64,000 nucleotides of DNA from Amycolatopsis sp. NBC_00345 (lineage in GTDB: Bacteria; Actinomycetota; Actinomycetes; Mycobacteriales; Pseudonocardiaceae): positions 8,184,001 through 8,248,000 of the forward strand of contig NZ_CP107995.1 of the NCBI RefSeq assembly GCF_036116635.1, in the 5' to 3' direction. Made by a program: the position numbers and the translations under genes. Below, one piece after another: positions 24,928 to 33,589 of this stretch (position 1 is the first letter of the stretch; every line of letters begins with the position of its first letter). Below the pieces are notes generated by a model. That model was not told the origin of the DNA and did not search any database. It saw nothing but the letters and a program-made list of their open reading frames with translations.

Positions 24928-25745
24928 TGAAAACACGCAACGGGAACCTGGTGGTCGGCGGCGTGCTGGTGGCGCTGGTGGTGCTGGCCGCGCTGGTGTC
25001 GTTCGCCTGGACGCCGTACGACCCGGTGCAGGTCGACGCGCCGGACCGGCTGCTCGGCTTCAGCGGCTCGCACCTGTTCGGCACCGACAAGTTCGGCCGG
25101 GACGTGTTCAGCCAGCTCATGGTCGGCGCGCGCACCACGCTGTACGTCGGGGTGGTGGCGGTCGGCATCGCCGCGGTGATCGGGACGCCGCTGGGCGTGC
25201 TGGCGGGCTTGGCGCCGCGCTGGCTCGGCGAGTTCGTGATGCGCGTGAACGACCTGGTGCTCGCGTTTCCCGCGCTGCTGCTGGCGATCATGTTCGGCGC
25301 GGTGTTCGGCGCCGACACGCTCACGGCCATGGTGGCGATCGGCATCGCGACCATCCCCTCGTTCGCCCGGATCGCGCGGTCCGGGACGCTGCAGGTGGGC
25401 AGTAGCGAGTACGTGCTGGCGGCGCGCTCGGCCGGCCGGTCGCGGCTGAACATCGCCGTGCGCCACGTGCTGCCGAACATCTCCGGGCTGCTGATCGTGC
25501 AGGCGTCGGTGTCGTTCGCGATCGCCGTGCTGGCCGAGGCGGCGCTGTCGTTCCTCGGCTTCGGCACCCGGCCGCCGACGCCGTCGTGGGGCCGGATGCT
25601 GCAGGAGTCGCAGGAGCTGCTCACCGTGCACCCGCGGCTCGCGCTCGTGCCCGGTATCGCGATCGCGGTCGCCGTGCTGGGGTTCAACCTCCTCGGCGAC
25701 GGCCTGCGCGACCGCCTCGACCCGCGATTGGCGGTCCGGGCATGA
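24927..25745 (+). CDS. ABC transporter permease, DppC/OppC type
   Basis: 272 residues from ATG 24927, overlapping the previous stop by 1 nt. The characteristic start LFGTDKFGRDVFSQLMVGARTTL is followed by the membrane core and an EAA loop (YVLAARSAGRSRLNIAVRHVLPN). The reading frame is open far upstream, but that part overlaps the DppB gene in another frame and is not coding. Heterodimer partner of the preceding permease. Confidence 0.95.
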   Translation: MKTRNGNLVVGGVLVALVVLAALVSFAWTPYDPVQVDAPDRLLGFSGSHLFGTDKFGRDVFSQLMVGARTTLYVGVVAVGIAAVIGTPLGVLAGLAPRWLGEFVMRVNDLVLAFPALLLAIMFGAVFGADTLTAMVAIGIATIPSFARIARSGTLQVGSSEYVLAARSAGRSRLNIAVRHVLPNISGLLIVQASVSFAIAVLAEAALSFLGFGTRPPTPSWGRMLQESQELLTVHPRLALVPGIAIAVAVLGFNLLGDGLRDRLDPRLAVRA

Positions 25746-26476
25746 CGCTGGCGGTGGAGCACCTGCGGGTCGCGGACCTGGTGCGCGACGTGTCGTTCGA
25801 GATCGGCGCCGGCGAGCGCGTCGGGCTGATCGGCGAGTCCGGCTCCGGGAAGTCGCTCACCGCGCTGTCGGTGATGGGGCTGCTGCCGGACGAGCTGGCC
25901 GCGTCCGGTTCGGTGCGGCTGAACGGGAAAGAGCTGCTGGGAGCGTCCGAAAAGGATCTTTCCCGGCTGCGCGGCAACGGGCTGTCGATGGTCTTCCAGG
26001 AGCCGATGACGGCGCTGAACCCGGTGATGCGCGTCGGACGGCAGGTCACCGAGCCGTTCCGGGTGCACGGCCGCCGCGGCCGGTCCGCCGAGGAGCTGCT
26101 GGCCGCCGTCGGGCTGCCCGGCACCGCACGCGCGTACCCGCACCAGCTCTCCGGCGGGCAGCGGCAGCGGGTGGTGCTCGCGATGGCGCTGGCCACCGAC
26201 CCGTCGCTGCTGATCTGCGACGAGCCGACCACGGCGCTCGACGTCACCGTGCAGGCCCAGATCCTTGCCCTGATCCGGAGTTCGCTGCCCGCCGAGAGCG
26301 CGCTGCTGTTCATCACGCACGACCTCGCGGTGGTCGCGTCGGTCTGCGAGCGGGTGCTGGTGATGCTGGACGGCGAGATCGTCGAGCACGGTTCCACGCG
26401 CTCGGTGTTGACGGCGCCTCAACACGAGTACACGCGGCGACTGCTGGCTGCTTCGGACCTGGAGGCACGGCGATGA
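25742..26476 (+). CDS. ABC transporter ATP-binding protein, DppD/OppD type
   Basis: 244 residues from ATG 25742 (4-nt overlap). Walker A GESGSGKS, signature LSGGQRQR, Walker B LLICDEPTTALD and H-loop ITHDLAV are intact. It is shorter than usual OppD proteins (about 320 aa) because the C-terminal oligopeptide/Fe-S-type extension is missing. It powers import together with the next ATPase. Confidence 0.94.
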   Translation: MTLAVEHLRVADLVRDVSFEIGAGERVGLIGESGSGKSLTALSVMGLLPDELAASGSVRLNGKELLGASEKDLSRLRGNGLSMVFQEPMTALNPVMRVGRQVTEPFRVHGRRGRSAEELLAAVGLPGTARAYPHQLSGGQRQRVVLAMALATDPSLLICDEPTTALDVTVQAQILALIRSSLPAESALLFITHDLAVVASVCERVLVMLDGEIVEHGSTRSVLTAPQHEYTRRLLAASDLEARR

Positions 26477-27249
26477 GCGTGTTGATCGAGGTCCGTGACC
26501 TGGAACGGCGGTATGCCCGCCGCGACGTCCACGCGTTGCGCGGGGTGAGCTTCGACGTCGAGGCCGGTCAACGGTTCGGCGTCGTCGGCGAGTCGGGCTC
26601 GGGGAAGTCCACCCTGGTCCGGCTGCTGGCCGCGCTGGACCGGCCGACCGCGGGCACGGTGTCGTTCCAGGGCCGCCGGATCGACGACCAGCCCGAGCGA
26701 CGGCTGGGGTTTCTGCGGTCGGAGCTGCAGATCGTCTTCCAGGACCCGATGGGCTCGCTGGACCCGCGGATGCGGATCCGCGACATCGTCTCCGAGCCGC
26801 TCGGCCGTCGTGACCCCGCGCGCGTCGCGGAGCTGCTCGACGCCGTCGGCCTGCCTGCCGACGCGGCCATGCGGTACCCGCACCAGTTCTCCGGCGGGCA
26901 GCGGCAGCGGATCTCGATCGCCCGCGCGCTCGCGCCGAGCCCGCGCGTGCTGGTCGCGGACGAGCCGGTGAGCGCGCTGGACGTCTCCGTGCGCGCGCAG
27001 ATCCTCGACCTGCTGGCGCGGCTGGTGGCGGAGTACTCGCTGACGCTGGTGTTCGTGTCCCACGACCTCGGCGTGGTGCGGCACGTGTGCGACCGCGTGG
27101 CGGTGATGCGCCGCGGCGAAATCGTCGAGATCGGCGACGTGGAGGAGGTCTACGAAGCGCCGAAGCACGAGTACACCCGCGAGCTGCTGGCGGCCGCGCC
27201 GAACCTGCGCGCCGAGCTGGCCCGGCTGAGAGGAGACAACGATGTCTGA
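26473..27249 (+). CDS. ABC transporter ATP-binding protein, DppF/OppF type
   Basis: 258 residues. Walker A GESGSGKST, FQDPMGSLDPRM, FSGGQRQRISIARAL, VADEPVSALDVS and VSHDLGVV are all present. It overlaps the preceding ATPase by 4 nt and the aldehyde dehydrogenase by 8 nt. Second ATPase of the five-component importer. Confidence 0.94.
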   Translation: MSVLIEVRDLERRYARRDVHALRGVSFDVEAGQRFGVVGESGSGKSTLVRLLAALDRPTAGTVSFQGRRIDDQPERRLGFLRSELQIVFQDPMGSLDPRMRIRDIVSEPLGRRDPARVAELLDAVGLPADAAMRYPHQFSGGQRQRISIARALAPSPRVLVADEPVSALDVSVRAQILDLLARLVAEYSLTLVFVSHDLGVVRHVCDRVAVMRRGEIVEIGDVEEVYEAPKHEYTRELLAAAPNLRAELARLRGDNDV

Positions 27250-28666
27250 GTACCCCGAAGGCCTGCCGATCGGCTCCGGCTGGGTGTCCACAGTGGATCA
27301 TGCGGACGTCGTGTTCCCTTATGACGGCAGCGTGATCGGCTCCGCGCCCGTCGGCACGGTTTCGTTGGCCTCGAAGGCGATCGACGAGGCGGTGGCGGTG
27401 AAGCGGGAGGTGGCGGCGTTGCCGTCGCGGACCCGGAGGGCGCTGCTGAACGACGTCGCTCTTGCGTTGCGCTCCCGTAGTGAAGAGTTCGAACAGCTGC
27501 TGGTCCTGGAGACCGGGAAGCCGCTGGTGGACTGCCGGGTCGAGGTCGCGCGCACGATCGTCACGTGGGAGGCCGCGGCCGAAGAGGTGTCGCGGCTGCA
27601 CGGCGAGACGGTGCCGCTGGACCTGCTGCCGTCGGGCGACGGACTGGTCGGGTTCTGGAAGCGCAAGCCGATCGGCGTGGTCGTCGGGATCGCCGGGTTC
27701 AACTACCCGCTGCTGCTGGCGTCGCACAAGATCGCGCCGGCCATCGCGGCCGGCTGCCCGGTGGTCGTCAAGCCGGCGCCGCAGACGCCGCTCGCCACGC
27801 TCTGGCTGGTGCACCTGGTCCGGTGCGCGAGCCCGGTGCCGTCGATGGTGCAGCTGGTGACCGGTGACGCGGCGGTCGGCTCCGCGCTGGTGACCGACCG
27901 GCGGGTCGGCGCGGTGTCGTTCACCGGCTCGGCGGCCGTGGGGCACCGGATCGCGCGCGACGCGGCGCCCACGAAAACGCTGCTGGAGCTGGGCTCCAAC
28001 GCCGCGCTGGTGGTCGCGGAGGACGCGGATCTCGACGCGGCGGCGGACGCCGTGTTACGCGGCGGGTTCTACGCGTCCGGCCAGGCCTGCATCTCGGTGC
28101 AGCGGGTGCTGGTGGTGTCGTCGGTCGCCGAGGAGTTCACCGCGAAGGTGCTCGCGCGGCTCGGCGAGGTGGTCACCGGCGATCCGCGGCTGTCCGACAC
28201 GCGGGTGTCCGCGCTGATCGACCGCCGCTCGACCGAGCGGGCGCTGGAGTGGGTCGACAAAGCGACCGCCGCGGGCGCGCGCGTGCTGGCCGGCGGTTCT
28301 GTGGCCGACGGGGTGCTGGCGCCGACTGTGCTCGCGGACGTGCCCGACGGCGTCGAGTGCTGGGACGAGGAAGTCTTCGCCCCGGTGGTCTGCCTGCGCA
28401 CGGTGTCCGATGTGGACGAAGCGTTCGCGGCCGTCAACGCGTCGCGCTACGGGCTGCACGCCGCCGTTTTCAGCCGTTCGCTTCGCACTGCTTTCCGAGC
28501 ACTGGACGAGCTGGAGGTGGGTGGGGTGATCGTGAACGAGGTGCCGGGGTTCCGGTCCGACACGATGCCGTACGGCGGGGTCAAGGACTCCGGCATCGGG
28601 CGTGAGGGGCCGCGGTTCGCGGTCGAAGAGCTGACCGTGACGCGGATGGCGGTGCTGCGGCCGTGA
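27242..28666 (+). CDS. NAD(P)-dependent aldehyde dehydrogenase
   Basis: 474 residues, full ALDH length. GFNYPLLLASHKIAPAIAAGCPVVVKP forms the cofactor region. The general base Glu lies in LLELGSNAAL near 247 and the nucleophile Cys in SGQACISVQR near 283. The C-terminal PYGGVKDSGIGREGP is diagnostic. It oxidises an aldehyde to the acid, and the neighbouring SDR and amidase suggest a short catabolic route for the imported solute. Substrate unassigned. Confidence 0.95.
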   Translation: MSEYPEGLPIGSGWVSTVDHADVVFPYDGSVIGSAPVGTVSLASKAIDEAVAVKREVAALPSRTRRALLNDVALALRSRSEEFEQLLVLETGKPLVDCRVEVARTIVTWEAAAEEVSRLHGETVPLDLLPSGDGLVGFWKRKPIGVVVGIAGFNYPLLLASHKIAPAIAAGCPVVVKPAPQTPLATLWLVHLVRCASPVPSMVQLVTGDAAVGSALVTDRRVGAVSFTGSAAVGHRIARDAAPTKTLLELGSNAALVVAEDADLDAAADAVLRGGFYASGQACISVQRVLVVSSVAEEFTAKVLARLGEVVTGDPRLSDTRVSALIDRRSTERALEWVDKATAAGARVLAGGSVADGVLAPTVLADVPDGVECWDEEVFAPVVCLRTVSDVDEAFAAVNASRYGLHAAVFSRSLRTAFRALDELEVGGVIVNEVPGFRSDTMPYGGVKDSGIGREGPRFAVEELTVTRMAVLRP

Positions 28667-29424
28667 CGGACTACACGAACCTGTTCCGGCTGGACGGCCG
28701 CCGGGCCGTGGTGCTGGGCGGCGGCAGCGGGATCGGCCGCGAGGCCGCGCGGGCGCTGGCGGCGCACGGCGCTCACGTGGTCTGCGCGGACCGTGATGTC
28801 GAGGCCGCCCGCGAGACCGGCGTCGCCGAGGCGTACGAGATCGACCTGCTGGACCCCGGCGCGGTGGCGCGGGCAGCGTCGGATCTGGGCGAGCTGGACA
28901 TCGTGGTGCTGACGGCCGCGATGAACGTGCGCAAGCGGTTGCTGGACTACACCCGCGAGGAGTTCGACCGCGTCCTGGCGCTGAATCTTGGGGCGACGTT
29001 CGAGGTCGTCCGCGCGTTCGGCGCGGGGATGGTGCGGCGCGGGCGAGGGAGCATCATCGGCTTTTCCTCGATCCGCGGCACCACCGTCGAGCCGGGCCAG
29101 GGACCGTACGCGGCGACGAAGGCCGGTCTCGTGCAGCTGTTCCGGACGGCCGCGGCGGAATTCGGGCCGTCGGGCGTGCGCGTGAACGCGATCGCGCCGG
29201 GTGTCGTCGAGACGCCGCTGACCGCGCAGATCAAGGCGAGCCCGGACTGGTACGACGCGTACGCGACGAAGGGCGCGCTCGGCCGCTGGGCGCGCGCGGA
29301 CGAGCTGGCCGGCGCCGTCGTGTACCTCGCTTCGGACGCTTCGACGTTTGTCACGGGCTCAGTTCTGGCTGTCGACGGGGGCTGGACCGCGGTCGACGGC
29401 CGCTTCGACCCGCCCGCTTCCTGA
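28663..29424 (+). CDS. Short-chain dehydrogenase/reductase
   Basis: 253 residues from GTG 28663 (GTGA overlap). The cofactor motif is GGGSGIGREAA and acidic CADRD follows beta 2, favouring NAD(H). The catalytic Ser is in GFSSIRG, and Tyr/Lys are in PYAATKAG. Ends with the family's GSVLAVDGGWTAV. Classical SDR; likely interconverts an alcohol and a ketone or aldehyde in the same pathway as the ALDH. Confidence 0.94.
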   Translation: MTDYTNLFRLDGRRAVVLGGGSGIGREAARALAAHGAHVVCADRDVEAARETGVAEAYEIDLLDPGAVARAASDLGELDIVVLTAAMNVRKRLLDYTREEFDRVLALNLGATFEVVRAFGAGMVRRGRGSIIGFSSIRGTTVEPGQGPYAATKAGLVQLFRTAAAEFGPSGVRVNAIAPGVVETPLTAQIKASPDWYDAYATKGALGRWARADELAGAVVYLASDASTFVTGSVLAVDGGWTAVDGRFDPPAS

Positions 29425-29452
29425 ATGTTTCGTGTAATCGGAGGTTTGCCTG

Positions 29453-30838
29453 ATGACCGAGTTGGCTGATCTGACCGCTGTCGAGCTGGTGGCGGGCTAC
29501 CGCGCCGGGACGCTGTCGCCAGTTGAGGTGACTGAAGCCGTCCTCGCGCGTGTCGAGGCGCGAGAGCCGGAGCTGCGCGCGTTGTACGCGTACGACGCTT
29601 CGTCGGCGCGCGAAGCCGCGAAGGCGTCCGAGGCGCGTTGGCAGGCGGGCGAGCCGCTGGGCCCGATCGACGGCGTTCCGTTGACACTGAAGGAAAACAT
29701 CGCGACCCGCGGCACCGCCGTGCCGTTGGGGACGGCCGCGACCACGTTGACGCCGGCGCCGGCAGACGCCCCGGCGGCGGCGCGCGTGCGCGAGTCCGGC
29801 GGCGTCCTGCTGGCCAAGACGACCATGCCGGACTTCGGGATGCTGACGTCCGGCCTGTCGAGCTTCCACCCGGCGACGCGGAACCCGTGGGACCTCTCGC
29901 GCACGCCGGGCGGCTCCAGCGCGGGCGCCGCCGCCGCGGCCGCCGCGGGCTACGGGCCGCTGCACGTCGGCACGGACATCGGCGGCTCGATCCGCCTGCC
30001 CGCCGGCTGGTGCGGCCTGGTCGGGCTGAAGCCGAGCTTCGGCCGGGTGCCGGTGGCCCCGCCGTTCCTCGGCCGGGTGGCCGGGCCGCTGACCAGGACT
30101 GTCGCGGACACCGCGCTGCTGATGGGCGTGCTGTCGGCGCCGGACCCGCGTGATCACCTGAGCCTGCCATTCGAGCCGCTCGACTGGTCGGTAGCGGATT
30201 CACGGCTCGACGGCCTGCGCGTCGGCCTGCAGCTGGACCCGGGCGTCGGCCTGCCGGTGGAGCCGGACATCCTCGAGGCGGTGACGGCCGCCGCGCACGT
30301 GTTCGAGGCCGCGGGCGCCGTCGTCGAGCCGGTGGCGCCGTTCCTGCGCCGCGAACTGCTGGACGGCCTGGACACGTTCTTGCGCGTGCGGGCTTGGTCG
30401 GACATGTCGGCGTTGCCGGAGTCCCGACGCGCTCAGGTCTTGCCTTACATCGCGCAGTGGGCGGCCGGCGGCGCGGAGGTGTCCGGAGTGGACACTTACC
30501 GCGGCTTCGCCTGCATCGACGCGACCAGCGTCGAAACCCTGCGCGCCACCGCCCCGTACGACCTCGTGCTGTCCCCGGTCTGCGCCGTCTCGGCCCCACC
30601 GTCGGACTGGGCCTCGCCGACCAACGACCCGGCGCGGCCGTTCGAGCACATCTCGTTCACCGTGCCGTACAACATGTCGGGCCAGCCCGCGGTGTCCCTG
30701 AACTGCGGTTATACCCGCGAGGGGCAGCCCATCGGACTCCAGATCGCAGGGCCCCGCTTCGCCGACGTGGCGGTTCTGCGGGCGGCTGCGGCGTTTGAGG
30801 GGCTGCGGCCGGCGCAGCGGGAGTGGCCGGTCAGCTGA
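29453..30838 (+). CDS. Amidase (amidase-signature family)
   Basis: 461 residues. The Ser-cisSer-Lys triad is visible: Lys in PLTLKENIA near 81, cis-Ser in TPGGSSAGAAAA near 155 and nucleophile Ser in GTDIGGSIRLPA near 180. It hydrolyses an amide to acid plus ammonia. It ends the FadR-regulated operon, 28 nt after the SDR. Its last 8 nt overlap the convergent DUF4276 gene. Could also be a GatA-like paralogue, but no gatB/gatC is nearby. Confidence 0.94.
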   Translation: MTELADLTAVELVAGYRAGTLSPVEVTEAVLARVEAREPELRALYAYDASSAREAAKASEARWQAGEPLGPIDGVPLTLKENIATRGTAVPLGTAATTLTPAPADAPAAARVRESGGVLLAKTTMPDFGMLTSGLSSFHPATRNPWDLSRTPGGSSAGAAAAAAAGYGPLHVGTDIGGSIRLPAGWCGLVGLKPSFGRVPVAPPFLGRVAGPLTRTVADTALLMGVLSAPDPRDHLSLPFEPLDWSVADSRLDGLRVGLQLDPGVGLPVEPDILEAVTAAAHVFEAAGAVVEPVAPFLRRELLDGLDTFLRVRAWSDMSALPESRRAQVLPYIAQWAAGGAEVSGVDTYRGFACIDATSVETLRATAPYDLVLSPVCAVSAPPSDWASPTNDPARPFEHISFTVPYNMSGQPAVSLNCGYTREGQPIGLQIAGPRFADVAVLRAAAAFEGLRPAQREWPVS

Positions 30839-31514
30839 TCTGCTCAGCTCGCCTGTCGAGGTGGACGAGCCACTCGTCCAGGTGCGGACACTCGGCGCGA
30901 AGCGCTTCGATGCCGAGATCGGCGAGGGCGAGCGGGCCGTCGTTCGTCTTCGAGTAGACCTCGCAGTACTTCAACAGCCGCTTCGACGGTGCGGTGTCCG
31001 GGCTGTCGTTCACCAGCTCGGGTCCGCCCGCGGCGCGGACGTCGTCTCGTAGGCGCTCGGTCAGGCCGGGCACCGGCAGGATCCAGCCGAGTTGCTCGGC
31101 CGCCGCGAAAACCCAGGTTTCGAGTTCGTGCAGGATCAGATGCGGGACGAACCGGGGGTCCGCGATCGTGGCCGACAACGCGGCCTCGACGTGTTCCACG
31201 CGCCGGCTCGCAGTGCCTTCCGGCCGGGAGGCCATGCCCGGGCTGTCGGCCGGGAACGCGTAGTAGTCGAACAGGGTCGTCAGCACGTGCAGATCGGTGT
31301 TGCCCAGCAAGAGCTTGATGTCCCGCTCGAGTTTCGCCCAGCTGCTCACGCCGCCTTTGTGGCTGGCGCCGGAGGCCGGTCGTTTGGTGGCCACGATCGA
31401 CTGCGTCACCGTCCAGCCGCGATCCCGTAGATGCGGCTCCAGCACATTGTTGACGACGATCTCCTCGGTCTGCCCTTCGACGAGGAGATGCAGCCGGCGG
31501 TACCCGGTGTTCAT
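30831..31514 (-). CDS. DUF4276-family protein (TOPRIM-like nuclease candidate)
   Basis: 227 residues from ATG 31514, which overlaps the ATPase stop (ATGA). The N-terminus RRLHLLVEGQTEEIVVNNVL carries the VEGxTE acidic motif of TOPRIM/DUF4276 proteins (E13). LTTLFDYYAFP with an Asp and HELETWVFA with acidic residues follow, as in OLD-type nucleases. The paired ATPase supplies the other half of an OLD-like machine. The nuclease activity is inferred from the motif only. Confidence 0.85.
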   Translation of the reverse strand: MNTGYRRLHLLVEGQTEEIVVNNVLEPHLRDRGWTVTQSIVATKRPASGASHKGGVSSWAKLERDIKLLLGNTDLHVLTTLFDYYAFPADSPGMASRPEGTASRRVEHVEAALSATIADPRFVPHLILHELETWVFAAAEQLGWILPVPGLTERLRDDVRAAGGPELVNDSPDTAPSKRLLKYCEVYSKTNDGPLALADLGIEALRAECPHLDEWLVHLDRRAEQIS

Positions 31515-32632
31515 GCCCGGCCGGAGTCCTCTCGGGTCGGACGGCCGCCGAGCAGGTTCTTCTCCCACAGCTCACCGAGCGAGTACTCGGACAGCCAGGT
31601 CTGCAGGGTGTCGAGGTCCGGCCGGCTGAACTCCGACGCCCCGTCCTTGCGTTCGACGACGATCAGCTGGTCCACATCGAACTGGTTCATCAGGGTCACG
31701 GACTGGGTCGCGATCAGGACCTGACTCCGCGCGGCCGCCTGCGTGAGCAGCCCGGCCAGCTGCACGATCGCGAACGGGTGGAGGCCGAGCTCCGGCTCGT
31801 CGAGCACGACCAGGGCGGGCAGGTCGGGCTGCAGCAGCAGGGTCGCCAGGCAGATGAACCGGAGTGTGCCGTCGGAGAGCTGGTTGGCGGAGAAGACGGC
31901 GTCGGAGTCCTGCTGGCGCCAACGGAGCCGGACCCGATCCGACTTCTCGGGCTGTAGCACGAATTCCCGGAAGAACGGGGCCACCAGTTTGACGGCGCCC
32001 ACGATCCGCCGATAGGCGGCCTGCTCGGCGGGCTCGTCGCTGTCCTGGAGCCGGAGCAGGTACGCGGCCAAATTGCCCGCGTCCTTGCCGAGGGCGAGGT
32101 TGTCCGCCGTCGGGACCAGCCGCTTGACCGGGGCGTCGGCGCTGGTGTCGTGGAAGTGGAAGACCTTGCAACCTTCGAGCAACTCGATGACGTGGGAGGC
32201 GATCCGCCCGGGCTGCTCCGCCGCTTCGGCCGAGAGCTTCGATTCCCGGTGTCCCCGCCCGAGCACGTGGTTGTAGGGACGGTCGTAGCCCTCCGCTTGG
32301 AAGTAGGTCACTTCCTGCTCGAAGATCAGCTCGTCGTTCGCCGCGGGAACCAGGCTGGCCTCGTACGAATTCGGGTCCGCGTCCAGTTCGAGGTGGATCC
32401 GGGCGGCGGAGTCGCCATTGTTGAGCAAGGCCGAGGCGCCGCCGTTGAGCCCGACGAACAGCCCCAGCTCACTGTCCACGATCCGGCCCAGCAGTTCGAG
32501 CGCCTGCACGAAGTTGCTCTTACCGGCGCCGTTCGCGCCGACCAGGATGTTGAGCCGGCCGAGGTCGACGGTCGCCGAACGGATCGAGGTGAACCCCTCG
32601 ATCCGGATCTGCTTGAGCGGCTGTCTGGCCAT
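31511..32632 (-). CDS. AAA/ABC-type ATPase, OLD/RecF-like
   Basis: 373 residues. Walker A is GANGAGKSN near 33-41, the signature-like LSDGTLRF near 255, Walker B LVVLDEPELGLHP near 277-289 and an IATQS switch. The insertion between Walker A and the signature is alpha/beta-rich as in AAA_21/SMC-like ATPases. It lacks a TOPRIM domain of its own; the next gene supplies one. Such two-gene units often occur among phage defence genes, though no other defence gene flanks this one. Confidence 0.9.
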   Translation of the reverse strand: MARQPLKQIRIEGFTSIRSATVDLGRLNILVGANGAGKSNFVQALELLGRIVDSELGLFVGLNGGASALLNNGDSAARIHLELDADPNSYEASLVPAANDELIFEQEVTYFQAEGYDRPYNHVLGRGHRESKLSAEAAEQPGRIASHVIELLEGCKVFHFHDTSADAPVKRLVPTADNLALGKDAGNLAAYLLRLQDSDEPAEQAAYRRIVGAVKLVAPFFREFVLQPEKSDRVRLRWRQQDSDAVFSANQLSDGTLRFICLATLLLQPDLPALVVLDEPELGLHPFAIVQLAGLLTQAAARSQVLIATQSVTLMNQFDVDQLIVVERKDGASEFSRPDLDTLQTWLSEYSLGELWEKNLLGGRPTREDSGRA

Positions 32633-32675
32633 GGCCCCACCTTACGGCGGACCACCGACATCCGCGTCGCACCAG

Positions 32676-32725
32676 GACTCGTGAGTGTTTATGACGGTTA
32701 GAACCGTCATAAACACTCACGAGTC
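32676..32725. repeat. 46-bp palindromic repeat, copy 2, with extended arms
   Basis: Same core as at 21642 (32678-32723), extended to 24-bp perfect arms. It sits between the divergently placed AAA ATPase start and the end of the CitE-like gene, whose TGA stop falls inside the right arm at 32717-32719. Confidence 0.95.
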
Positions 32726-33589
32726 AGTAGGGCCGACCGCCTCCGCCAGTGCGAGCACCCGCCGAGCGTTCTCCACATGGAGGTTCTCGATCATCCGCCC
32801 GTCCACGGTCACCACGCCGCGGCCGGCGGCGCGGGCTTCGTCGAAGGCCGCGATGATGCGCTGGGACCGGTCGATCTCCTCGGCGGACGGGGCGAACACC
32901 CGGTTGCACGGTTCGAGCTGCGACGGGTGGATCAGGGTCTTGCCGTCGAAGCCGTACTCGCGGCCCTGCCGGCATTCGGCCTCGAAGCCGGCCAGGTCCT
33001 TCACGTCGTTGTAGACGCCGTCGAGGATCACCTTGCCGGTGGCGCGCGCGGCGAGCAGGCACAGCGAAAGTCCCCCCAGCAGCGGGCCGCGGCCGGGGAC
33101 GAACTCGGCGTGCAGCTCCTTCGCCAGGTCGTTCGTGCCCATCACCAGCACGGTCAGCCGCTCCGAGGCCGCCGCGATCTCCGCGGCGCGCAGCATCGCG
33201 ACGGGGGTCTCGAGCATCGCCCAGATCTTCGTGTGGTCCGGGGCGCCGCCGAGTTCCAGCGCGCGCTCGATGTTGTGCACCTCGCTCGCCGAGTTCACCT
33301 TCGGCACCACCACGGCGGCCGGTCCGGCGGCGGCCGCGGCGCGCAGGTCCGCGTCGTGCCACTCGGTTTCCAGGCCGTTGACGCGGATGGTCACCTCGCG
33401 CTTGCCATAGTCACCGGAAGCCGCGGCCGCGCACACACGGGAACGCGCCGCTTCCTTGGCGTCCGGGGCGACGGCGTCCTCGAGATCGAGGATCAGCGCG
33501 TCGGCGGGCAGCGTCTTGGCCTTCTCCAGCGCGCGCTCGTTCGCGCCCGGCATGTAGAGCACGGACCGCCGGGGCTGCAGGGACGTCAT
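32717..33589 (-). CDS. CoA-ester lyase, HpcH/HpaI aldolase-citrate lyase (CitE-like) family
   Basis: 290 residues from ATG 33589, overlapping the upstream paralogue's stop by 4 nt. Features are RRSVLYMPGANERALEKA, the acidic site LILDLEDAV, TIRVNG, PKV, WAMLETPVAML, MGTNDLAKEL and GFDGKTLIHPSQL. It fits Mg-dependent C-C lyases acting on malyl-, citramalyl- or methylmalyl-CoA-type esters. The exact substrate is unknown. The reading frame upstream of 33589 belongs to the other gene in a different frame. Confidence 0.93.
   Translation of the reverse strand: MTSLQPRRSVLYMPGANERALEKAKTLPADALILDLEDAVAPDAKEAARSRVCAAAASGDYGKREVTIRVNGLETEWHDADLRAAAAAGPAAVVVPKVNSASEVHNIERALELGGAPDHTKIWAMLETPVAMLRAAEIAAASERLTVLVMGTNDLAKELHAEFVPGRGPLLGGLSLCLLAARATGKVILDGVYNDVKDLAGFEAECRQGREYGFDGKTLIHPSQLEPCNRVFAPSAEEIDRSQRIIAAFDEARAAGRGVVTVDGRMIENLHVENARRVLALAEAVGPTDS

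Noticed and set aside
24821..27946. 1041-codon open frame on the minus strand across the ABC operon
   Set aside because: Antisense shadow of the permease, ATPase and aldehyde dehydrogenase genes; low complexity and no domain.
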